Positions 29,501-35,334 of a stretch of DNA of 64,000 nucleotides are shown here, piece after piece (position 1 is the first letter of the stretch; the number at the start of each line of letters is the position of its first letter). The stretch lies in NCBI GenBank assembly GCA_017549105.1, contig JAFYVN010000012.1, forward strand, positions 84,089-148,088, written 5' to 3'. The notes below the pieces were generated by a model. The model worked only from the letters and a program-made list of their open reading frames with translations. It made no database searches and was not told the origin of the DNA. The stretch comes from Clostridia bacterium. GTDB taxonomy: Bacteria > Bacillota > Clostridia > Oscillospirales > Acutalibacteraceae. The position numbers were made by a program, and so were the translations under genes.

Positions 29501-29812
29501 TTATTTGCCGATTAAATCGATTATTATTGATACCGCCTTCTGCTTCTCAGGGGAGAGGCAGGTGATCTTGCTGAGCAGTTCTGCGTTCGCCTTTGAATCC
29601 GATTTATTTCCGAACATAAGCTCTTCTTCTGTGATTTCAAGTGAAGAGCAGATTTTTTCGATAAGCTGAATGCTTGGTCTGTATGCACCAGTTTCGATTC
29701 TACTCAGATGTTCAGTTGAAATCCCGAGCATTTCCGAGAAGCTTTCCTGAGTAAATCCTTTTTCACGTCTTGCAATTTTTACCCTTTGACCTATCATTTT
29801 GAAATTAAACAT
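29501..29812 (-). CDS. XRE-family transcriptional regulator, divergent from a secreted-protein gene
   Basis: A 103-residue protein with a Cro/CI-type helix-turn-helix at about residues 8-62: IGQRVKIARREKGFTQESFSEML, then GISTEHLSRIETGAYRPS as turn and recognition helix. The remaining 40 residues may dimerise (SPEKQKAVSIIIDLIGK). A GAGG element lies 9 bp upstream of the ATG. It is transcribed away from the secreted Ig-like protein gene at 29976, and the shared region holds inverted half-sites over the partner's promoter, so it likely represses or times that gene. Confidence 0.85.
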   Translation of the reverse strand: MFNFKMIGQRVKIARREKGFTQESFSEMLGISTEHLSRIETGAYRPSIQLIEKICSSLEITEEELMFGNKSDSKANAELLSKITCLSPEKQKAVSIIIDLIGK

Positions 29813-29867
29813 AAATCAAACCTCACAGAATATTTTGATTTATTTTATCAATATAAAGAAAAAATAT

Positions 29868-29912
29868 TAATGATTACATATATCATTATTGACATATAAC
29901 ATCAACAATGAT
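29868..29912. promoter_or_regulatory. Candidate operator: three AATGAT half-sites
   Basis: TAATGAT (29868-29874) and ATCATTA (29882-29888) form a 7-bp inverted repeat abutting the -35 box, and a third half-site AATGAT (29907-29912) lies in the spacer touching the -10 box. This placement fits repression by the divergent XRE protein. Confidence 0.5.
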
Positions 29913-29917
29913 ATAAT
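29889..29917 (+). promoter_or_regulatory. Perfect consensus sigma-A promoter
   Basis: TTGACA, 17 bp, TATAAT: both boxes match consensus exactly. Such promoters usually need a repressor to be off. It drives the secreted protein gene at 29976. Confidence 0.85.
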
Positions 29918-29975
29918 TTGTTTACTTTAAAGGGCTTTGTTTCGCCCGAAATTGATAAAAGAAAGGGATTGTTTT

Positions 29976-31625
29976 ATGAAAAAGCTTTCAAACAAAATTA
30001 TCAGTATTGCAGTTGCGATGATTATAGTGTTTTCAGCATCGGTAATACCTATGACAAACTTTATTGCTTCTGCGGCAAATGACACGTTTGAGAATGCTAT
30101 AAGTGTTGAATTGGAGCAAACTTATACGGGCAAAATTACGGAAAACGTTTCGCATAATTATTATAAAATCATACTTCCGGAGGCAGGCAAACTCAAAATT
30201 GATATGCTTGCATTTGCGAATGTCTATTATGATTTTTACGGTCAGAATAAAGAAGGAATCCTGACATATGGTTTTATTAGTATTTCAAATACTCCTGGTT
30301 TCAGTAATAAGGTAGTTGGTTTGTATCTTACGGCTGGAACTTATTATCTTGATTTACACAGGTGGAATATGAATGGAGAATGCAACGTCACATTTTATTT
30401 TGATTCTTCAAGTGAAACTATTCCCGAGTCGTACGGCGGTTCAAATGAATCGCTGAATGCTGCTTCTGAAATTGAGCTGAATAAAAAATATATAGGCGTA
30501 GTTGCTAAAAATGAATCATATGATTTTTATAAATTTACGCTTGATGAAAATAATAAAGTTAAAATAAAATTTCACACGGATATAGCTTCTTGGATTCAGT
30601 TCTATAATTCCAAAGGAGAAGAACTCTATGGTAATTCATATGTAAATAATGATTATGTTGCAACCGGCGAAGATATCAAAGAGTATAATCTTAAAAAAGG
30701 AACATACTACTTTGTTGTACGTTCAACAAATGGAATCTATAGTACATATTCATTGATGGTTGAGTGTGAAAAAGTGTTGCCCAAATCCCTCACCTCAATC
30801 TCCCTTGCAACCTTACCTTCAAAGACCGAATACCTTATCGGAGATACACTCAACGTAAACGGTCTGAGCGTTGAGGCGGAATATTCCGACGGCACAAAGA
30901 AAACCGTTGAAGGCTATTCAATTACAGGCTTCGATTCATCCTCGGCAGGCAAAAAGACTGTAACAATTACCTACACCGAAAACGGCGTTACCTGCACCAG
31001 CACATTCGACGTAACCGTCAGTGAACCTGCACCCGCAGTTGAACTTGCATCAATCGCATATGTTACTCTTCCCTCAAAAACAACCTACAAGGTAGGCGAA
31101 GGCTTTAATTACAACGGTCTTACCGTCAGCGCAAAGTATTCCGACGGCTCAACCAAGCTTATCAATAACTACACGCTTAGCGGATTCGATTCGTCAACAG
31201 CGGGTGTGAAAACCGTAACCGTATCGTATACCGAAAACGGTATCACAAAGACCTGCACATTCAGCGTTACCGTTCTTGCGGAAAAGAAGCTTATCGCAAT
31301 TTCTATTGCATCAATGCCCTCCAAGACAACATATCAGATCGGTGAAGACTTTGAAGCATCGGGACTTATCGTGAACGCATTTTATGATGACGGCACAACA
31401 GCGTTTGTAACTGATTACACCGTAAGCGGCTTTGATTCCGAAACACCCGGCAAAAAAACAGTTGTTGTTGCGTATACCGATAAGGGTGTAACAAAGAACT
31501 GCACTTTCGAAGTAACGGTTGAAGAACCCGCACAGAGCGGCAGCTTCTTCACAAATCTTATTAATTCGATTGTAAACTTCTTTATGTCGATTATCGAATT
31601 CTTCACATCGCTTCTCGGCGGTTAA
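29976..31625 (+). CDS. Secreted protein with PPC-like and three Big_3 Ig-like domains
   Basis: The 549-residue precursor starts MKKLSNKIISIAVAMIIVFS, a signal peptide likely cut near SASA/A in the mid-thirties. Two beta-sandwich units of pre-peptidase C type follow (about 36-140 and 155-265, each with YYKI/YDFYKF and a GTYYL/GTYYF strand). Then come three Ig-like group 3 domains (about 270-515; each has LPSKTxYxxGxxxxxxGLxV and a GFDSS..GKKTVTVxYT ending). The last 30 residues are aromatic and hydrophobic, related to but distinct from the tails of other secreted proteins here. The ATG at 29976 follows GAAAGGGA. No LPXTG sorting motif is seen. Role: cell-surface adhesion or structure (inference). 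Confidence 0.82.
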   Translation: MKKLSNKIISIAVAMIIVFSASVIPMTNFIASAANDTFENAISVELEQTYTGKITENVSHNYYKIILPEAGKLKIDMLAFANVYYDFYGQNKEGILTYGFISISNTPGFSNKVVGLYLTAGTYYLDLHRWNMNGECNVTFYFDSSSETIPESYGGSNESLNAASEIELNKKYIGVVAKNESYDFYKFTLDENNKVKIKFHTDIASWIQFYNSKGEELYGNSYVNNDYVATGEDIKEYNLKKGTYYFVVRSTNGIYSTYSLMVECEKVLPKSLTSISLATLPSKTEYLIGDTLNVNGLSVEAEYSDGTKKTVEGYSITGFDSSSAGKKTVTITYTENGVTCTSTFDVTVSEPAPAVELASIAYVTLPSKTTYKVGEGFNYNGLTVSAKYSDGSTKLINNYTLSGFDSSTAGVKTVTVSYTENGITKTCTFSVTVLAEKKLIAISIASMPSKTTYQIGEDFEASGLIVNAFYDDGTTAFVTDYTVSGFDSETPGKKTVVVAYTDKGVTKNCTFEVTVEEPAQSGSFFTNLINSIVNFFMSIIEFFTSLLGG

Positions 31626-31635
31626 TAGTTAATCA

Positions 31636-31670
31636 GGGAGCTGTCTTTATGGACGGCTCCCATTAATTTT
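31636..31670 (+). terminator. Terminator of the Ig-like secreted protein gene
   Basis: GGGAGCTGTC pairs with GGACGGCTCCC (one wobble), followed by an AT-rich stretch ATTAATTTTA. Confidence 0.7.
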
Positions 31671-31687
31671 AGATAATAGATATTTTC

Positions 31688-31761
31688 GTAGGGCGGCTTG
31701 ACCCAAGCCGCCGTGGATCCCGATGAAATAATAACGGCGGGAAGAGTTCATCCTGCCCTAC
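31688..31761. repeat. GTAGGG-bounded palindromic element A
   Basis: Begins GTAGGGCGG and ends with the inverted CTGCCCTAC, enclosing a GGCGGCTTG/CAAGCCGCC hairpin. It is part of the 490-bp gap between the Ig-like gene and the peptidase gene, which holds no ORF but three such elements. Confidence 0.65.
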
Positions 31762-31810
31762 ATTGAATTCTGAGTTGTTCCGAAAATATGCACAAAATTA
31801 ATTGATAAAC

Positions 31811-31834
31811 GTAGGGGCGACGTTTCGTCGCCCG
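31811..31834. repeat. GTAGGGG palindromic element B
   Basis: GTAGGGGCGACG is followed by its partial inverse CGTCGCCCG, giving a compact GGGCGACG/CGTCGCCC hairpin. Confidence 0.65.
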
Positions 31835-31888
31835 CTAATTTTAAAATAAGATTAAAGAGTAAAGAATTTTTATGGTGAAAAATATAAT

Positions 31889-31985
31889 GTAGGGGTTGGC
31901 GACTCGACAACCCGACAGACCGTCAGGTATGATTCAGCTATGCACCTTACGGTGCATTCGGGACGTCAGGGTCGCCGTCCCCTAC
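31889..31985. repeat. GTAGGGG/CCCCTAC-bounded element C
   Basis: A 97-bp stretch with exact 7-bp terminal inverted repeats GTAGGGG and CCCCTAC, containing inner palindromes such as TGCACC..GGTGCA. It has no coding capacity and looks like a miniature REP- or MITE-like element. Confidence 0.65.
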
Positions 31986-32062
31986 GAAAACTATGATTTC
32001 TTCCTTGTTCAATGGTTTTGAATTCCGACTCCTCTTGAGGGTCTAAGCCTGATAAATCCAAC

Positions 32063-32098
32063 AAAAAAATCACCGCCGTTACCTTTCGGCAGCGACGG
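32063..32098 (-). terminator. Terminator of the M28-type peptidase gene
   Basis: On the minus strand an 11-bp stem with one mismatch and a GAAA tetraloop (CCGTCGCTGCC / GGTAACGGCGG) is followed by TGATTTTTTT. Confidence 0.75.
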
Positions 32099-32116
32099 TT
32101 TGCTGTGTTTGATATA

Positions 32117-33370
32117 TTATTCTGTGGGAAGACCTTCCTTGTCGTACATACAAGCGGCTTCAATCATAATTTCGATACCTGCTTCGATTGCTTCGGGAAC
32201 AAGGCAGCTTGCATCGTCAAGTCTTGTGTGATAGTAACGCGGAGGAGTGGGGTCCATAGCTGCAAAGCCTGTTGCGGGGATGCCCTTCTGTGTGAATGCG
32301 GCAGCATCGCAGGCGCCGATATAGATCGATTCAAACTTGAGGTCGTAGCCGCAGTTCTTACCTGCGTTCTGAACAAGATGCTTTGCGCCCCAATGATGTT
32401 TGAGAGTACCGCTGAGGTCTCTGTCGTAAACAGCCATTGTATCGAGATCGCGGAAGGTGTCTGCACCGATAACGCAGGTTTCTACTTCCTTGAGCTCTTT
32501 TTCGTGAGCTTCAACATATGCCTTTGCGCCTCTGAGACCTGATTCCTCTGAACCTGAGCAGATAACAACGAGTTCTGTGTTTTCAAATCTTGTGTCTGTT
32601 TCTGCCATAGCCTTTGCAACGCCCATTGCAACGTAGCAGCCTGTGAGATTGTCGTTTGCACCGGGAACGCTCTTGAACGGATTCTGGAAGAGAAGGAATG
32701 CAAGCTGGAAGGGGATGAAGATACAGCCGATAACAAAACCGAGAATCATAAGCCAGCGGGGTTCTGCAGCGTTGAGAGCACCGTCTGTACCTGCACAGAT
32801 GATACCGATGATTGCAATGATGAGGTCGGCAACAAGACCTACAACAGCGGGGATGAGTACGCATTTCATACCAACGCCACCGAGGAGATAATTGAGAGTC
32901 CATTCAAACTGGCTATCTGCGTGACCGACGATAATAAAACGCTTTTTTGTTTCGCCTTTGGGAGCTCTTTTAGCAATAACGTTGTGGCTCGGATGACCTT
33001 TGAAAAGAGGGTCGATGAAGCGTTTGTACATAACAAACTCAAGAAGAAGAGGGATGAATCCGAGAACAACAAGAATAAGTGAAATTACGGGGTTTGCGAA
33101 AGCGTATGTAAATACGCTTGCGATTGCGCAGGCAACAGTGAAGGGGATAAATCCCATAAATGCCTGACGGTGAACCTTGAATTCTTCGATTGATACTTCG
33201 TCACAGTATTTTTCAAGGTCTTTTGCCATAAGCTTTTGTGCCTTGAGCTCTTCGGGTGAACCAGGCTTTCTGGGGCCGATTTCGTTGCAGATTCTTGTGA
33301 TGTTTTTTACAGCGTATTTACCGAGCTTTTTTATGTCAAAGCCGTTGCTGTATTCAAGTGCGGTTTTCAT
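32117..33370 (-). CDS. M28-family metallopeptidase interrupted by membrane helices
   Basis: A 417-residue protein with aminopeptidase-type zinc residues: H150 and D152 in GHADSQ, D240 in GANDNLTG, E275/E276 in GSEESG, D304 in GADTF and a C-terminal His in PPRYYHTRLDD. Unusually, hydrophobic helices lie before the catalytic core (about 71-91 and 93-115) and also inside it, between the H150 motif and D240 (about 165-193 and 205-228). The catalytic fold would therefore be split by a membrane hairpin. The ATG at 33370 is preceded by GGAGG; the frame extends 15 codons upstream without support. The gene is monocistronic. Probable role: membrane-bound aminopeptidase or peptide turnover. Confidence 0.82.
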   Translation of the reverse strand: MKTALEYSNGFDIKKLGKYAVKNITRICNEIGPRKPGSPEELKAQKLMAKDLEKYCDEVSIEEFKVHRQAFMGFIPFTVACAIASVFTYAFANPVISLILVVLGFIPLLLEFVMYKRFIDPLFKGHPSHNVIAKRAPKGETKKRFIIVGHADSQFEWTLNYLLGGVGMKCVLIPAVVGLVADLIIAIIGIICAGTDGALNAAEPRWLMILGFVIGCIFIPFQLAFLLFQNPFKSVPGANDNLTGCYVAMGVAKAMAETDTRFENTELVVICSGSEESGLRGAKAYVEAHEKELKEVETCVIGADTFRDLDTMAVYDRDLSGTLKHHWGAKHLVQNAGKNCGYDLKFESIYIGACDAAAFTQKGIPATGFAAMDPTPPRYYHTRLDDASCLVPEAIEAGIEIMIEAACMYDKEGLPTE

Positions 33371-33474
33371 TCTGAAATTCCTCCAACCATATATAATAAG
33401 AATAAAATAACACAAATTTACACAAAAATCAATACAGAAAAGATATATTTTTGTTGCAACTTGTAACAGTAAAA

Positions 33475-33499
33475 ATAAAAAAGCAGGAAAATTCCTGCT
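33475..33499 (-). terminator. Terminator of the beta-propeller-like gene
   Basis: On the minus strand AGCAGGAA pairs with TTCCTGCT and six T residues follow. Confidence 0.85.
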
Positions 33500-33504
33500 T
33501 CGAA

Positions 33505-34176
33505 TTATAAACTGTATACACCTGACTGCATTACCGCATATTCAACATCTTTAACCCTGAAATATTTGACTACGGGTTCGTTGAAAATACAGTAATCCGC
33601 AACATTGTAGCTGTCAAGGGAAATTGTACGTATTTTATATGAGTAAGCATTGCAGATGAAAAGCTTGTTGTCGTAAACCGCAACGTCTGTCGGATGGCAG
33701 AACGCTTTTTCTTTGGGACTGCCTATGCGAAACTCAATTCTGTTGTGCTTGACGGAATAGTTGATAATTGCGTTTGAATCGGGAACGACAAACCATAAAT
33801 CCTGACCGTTTGCAGCAGGGGAGGATGCAGGATTTTCAAGATATTCAACCTTGTTTTCGGATATTGTTTCACCGTAGTTGCCGATGATTTTTAATGTTCC
33901 GTCTGAATAGCTGACGGCTTTTGTTCCGCTTGTGAGATTGATTATGTCACAAGTAACAAAATCACCGAGAGCTTTTGCAATTTCAGCTCCGTTTTCGCCG
34001 AATTTTGCATTTATGTAGGTGAGCACGGGGATTTTTTCAAATATGTCGATTTCTTGATTATAGATATAAAAAGCAACAGCTTCGCCGCCGTCAGGATGAG
34101 CTTCCTTACAAGCATAAACGAAACCTCGTTCAACAGGTATAATGTCAAGTAAATCTGCGTTAAAGAGTTTCTGCAA
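33505..34176 (-). CDS. Uncharacterised beta-propeller-like protein directly after a 6S-like RNA
   Basis: A 223-residue protein that I do not recognise by name. Strand-rich repeats resemble NHL or beta-propeller blades (HPTDVAVYDNKLFICNAYSYKIRTI and the earlier NGQDLWFVVPDSNAIINY). No signal peptide is present. The open frame extends to 34329, but its first 51 residues are basic, low-quality and overlap a structured RNA. I choose the TTG at 34176 because GGAGG lies 9 bp upstream, immediately after the RNA's T-run. It is probably expressed by read-through of that RNA gene, as happens downstream of 6S RNA elsewhere. Confidence 0.65.
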   Translation of the reverse strand: MQKLFNADLLDIIPVERGFVYACKEAHPDGGEAVAFYIYNQEIDIFEKIPVLTYINAKFGENGAEIAKALGDFVTCDIINLTSGTKAVSYSDGTLKIIGNYGETISENKVEYLENPASSPAANGQDLWFVVPDSNAIINYSVKHNRIEFRIGSPKEKAFCHPTDVAVYDNKLFICNAYSYKIRTISLDSYNVADYCIFNEPVVKYFRVKDVEYAVMQSGVYSL

Positions 34177-34195
34177 TTTTAAAATCCTCCGAAAA

Positions 34196-34370
34196 GAAAA
34201 AATATCCCGCCAAGCCGTATGCAGCCAACTGTAACCTGCTCTTATAGCAGGTGGGTGCCGCCCGATGCTTTCACGCTCCCTTCGTCCAATCAGACTCGAG
34301 ATCTGACCGGGAGGTCTGCAATCCGCCATCGGAGCAAGGCTCCCTATTAAAACGTGTTGGGTTACATTTA
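34196..34370 (-). ncRNA. ssrS: Probable 6S RNA
   Basis: The minus strand folds into a rod: CCGATG with CATCGG, CTCCC with GGGAG and TCAGA with TCTGA are nested. It is followed by a short hairpin ACCTGC/GCAGGT flanked by CACCC and TTACAG, then a closing stem (GAGCC with GGCTT) and a T-run at 34196-34204. The order rod, bubble-side hairpin, closing stem is the 6S layout, and the hairpin with CACCT..AGGTTACAG resembles the 3' part of known 6S RNAs. 6S binds sigma-70-type RNA polymerase and acts as a promoter mimic. The 5' end is uncertain and could lie anywhere from 34340 to 34375. No family search was run. Confidence 0.6.
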
Positions 34371-34417
34371 GACTGCAAGTAATCGCACAAGGCAGGATTT
34401 ATTATGATATTATATTA

Positions 34418-34717
34418 TTATTCTTCTTCAAAATCAAACATTTCAGAAAGTCTTTCTTCAAATGCCTGACCTACTTCGTTGAATTCCTCATCATCTTCGA
34501 TGGGGCAAAGGAAAACTTCTCCGTTTTCTTCTTCAACCTTGAGGATGATAAGCTCGTTATCATCTTCTGTGATTTTGTCGGGAGTTTCGGGAAGGGGAAG
34601 AAGAGCAACGTATCTTCCGCTGTCGGTCTCGATTCTGTCGAGCTCCTCGAAAATGTGTTCTTTACCGTCTTCGTCAACGATGCTGACTATATCGGGAGTA
34701 TATTCTTCATTGTTCAT
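34418..34717 (-). CDS. DUF1292 family protein (YrzB-like)
   Basis: A 99-residue, very acidic protein (about one third Asp and Glu) with the family pattern DIVSIVDEDGKEHIFEELD, YVALLPLP and LIILKVEEENGEVFL, ending in a Glu-rich tail. DUF1292/YrzB proteins are widespread in Firmicutes, usually next to ruvX; that partner is not present here. The function is unknown. AAAGGA lies 10 bp upstream of the ATG. It is transcribed toward the 6S-like RNA, with a 40-80 bp gap. Confidence 0.9.
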   Translation of the reverse strand: MNNEEYTPDIVSIVDEDGKEHIFEELDRIETDSGRYVALLPLPETPDKITEDDNELIILKVEEENGEVFLCPIEDDEEFNEVGQAFEERLSEMFDFEEE

Positions 34718-34751
34718 TATTATTACTGTCCTTTCATTTCACATCCATTAT

Positions 34752-34780
34752 ATTTTAACCTCAAACCAACGTTTAGTCAA
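34752..34780 (-). promoter_or_regulatory. Promoter of the DUF1292 gene
   Basis: On the minus strand TTGACT and TAAAAT at 17-bp spacing, 35 bp before the start codon; an alternative TATAAT lies 5 bp downstream. Confidence 0.6.
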
Positions 34781-34857
34781 TAGAAAATATTACATTTGTC
34801 ATCAAAACTTATTAAGTGCATACTGCATAATTGTTTTCAACTTTTTGTAAAAAACTA

Positions 34858-34886
34858 TTGACAAATCACAAAAGATGTGCTATATT
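34858..34886 (+). promoter_or_regulatory. Strong promoter of an orphan RNA
   Basis: A perfect TTGACA is followed after 17 bp by TATATT. No protein gene follows; the predicted transcript start is about 34893. Confidence 0.8.
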
Positions 34887-34892
34887 AAAGTC

Positions 34893-35255
34893 GAGGAAAG
34901 GAACAAAGGAAGCAAACAAAAATCAAAAATAAAATTATAAATCAAAAGCTTCCGAGTTAATCCCTCTTGACCATAGATTCATTCGTCACAGGTCAGATCA
35001 AGTGAATAACAGAAAGGCGGCGATACCCGATGTACAACGCAGAACATCAGCTCGCAGCCGCTGAAACCGACAGATAATTACTGCGGAATTAAAGGTGAAA
35101 TCAGATTAATATTTTCAAATCTGCAATGAGCCGTTTAAACCGCAATCAGAACAGATTGATTGTTTAATGAGTCGGTGACGGTGGCTGTGAGCGGAACGAA
35201 AAACTGAATATTGAATTAACATAAATCAGACCGTGCATTGTTGCACGGTCTTTTG
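34893..35255 (+). ncRNA. Candidate structured non-coding RNA of unassigned class
   Basis: About 360 nt between a strong promoter and a strong terminator, with no ORF of useful length and convergent to the next gene. Stems seen: GAGG 34893-34896 with CCTC 34963-34966, enclosing GGAAGC 34908-34913 with GCTTCC 34948-34953 and a 34-base A-rich loop; TGACC 34968 with GGTCA 34991; GATGT 35029 with ACATC 35044; CGCAG 35053 with CTGCG 35081; CAGATT 35102 with AATCTG 35118; TTAAA/TTTAA around CAATCA 35143 with TGATTG 35157. Long-range partners ACCGAC 35066 with GTCGGT 35171 and CCGCT 35058 with AGCGG 35190 would make a pseudoknot. It lacks the signatures of tmRNA, RNase P and SRP RNA. A 15-codon ORF (35030-35077) has a poor ribosome site. 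Confidence 0.6.
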
Positions 35256-35256
35256 C
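35229..35256 (+). terminator. Terminator of the orphan RNA
   Basis: GACCGTGC pairs perfectly with GCACGGTC over a 6-base loop, followed by TTTTGCGTTTT. Confidence 0.85.
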
Positions 35257-35288
35257 GTTTTGTGTTAATTATAAAATTTGTTATTGGT

Positions 35289-35320
35289 GTTACGCCTTCT
35301 CCTTGAGGGGAAGGCGTAAC
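35289..35320. repeat. 11-bp inverted repeat after the BspA-type gene
   Basis: GTTACGCCTTC pairs with GAAGGCGTAAC around TCCTTGAGGG. It lies just after the stop of the minus-strand surface gene and may act as its terminator, although no clear T-run follows. Such CCTT..AAGG palindromes are common intergenic repeats in related clostridia (from memory). Confidence 0.6.
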
Positions 35321-35334
35321 TTACACGGCTGTTT

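Noticed and set aside
31626-32116. Insertion sequence remnant in the 490-bp gap
   Set aside because: No transposase fragment or target duplication is visible; only short palindromic elements are present.
34177-34329. N-terminal extension of the minus-strand gene at 33505
   Set aside because: The 51 residues are basic and unlike the rest, overlap a structured RNA, and have no ribosome site at 34329; GGAGG supports TTG 34176.
34200-34345. SRP RNA on the plus strand
   Set aside because: A CTGCAATCCGC word resembles the SRP Alu domain, but the conserved GGAAGGAAGCAGC-type tetraloop region is absent and the T-run lies on the minus strand.
35030-35077. 15-codon leader peptide in the orphan RNA
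   Set aside because: The only possible ribosome site is weak, the ORF overlaps a stem and no downstream gene would benefit.
34893-35255. tmRNA or RNase P RNA
   Set aside because: No tRNA-like 3' end with TTCGA and CCA, no Ala-rich tag frame in a proper context, and the RNase P core words are missing apart from a chance GAGGAAAG.
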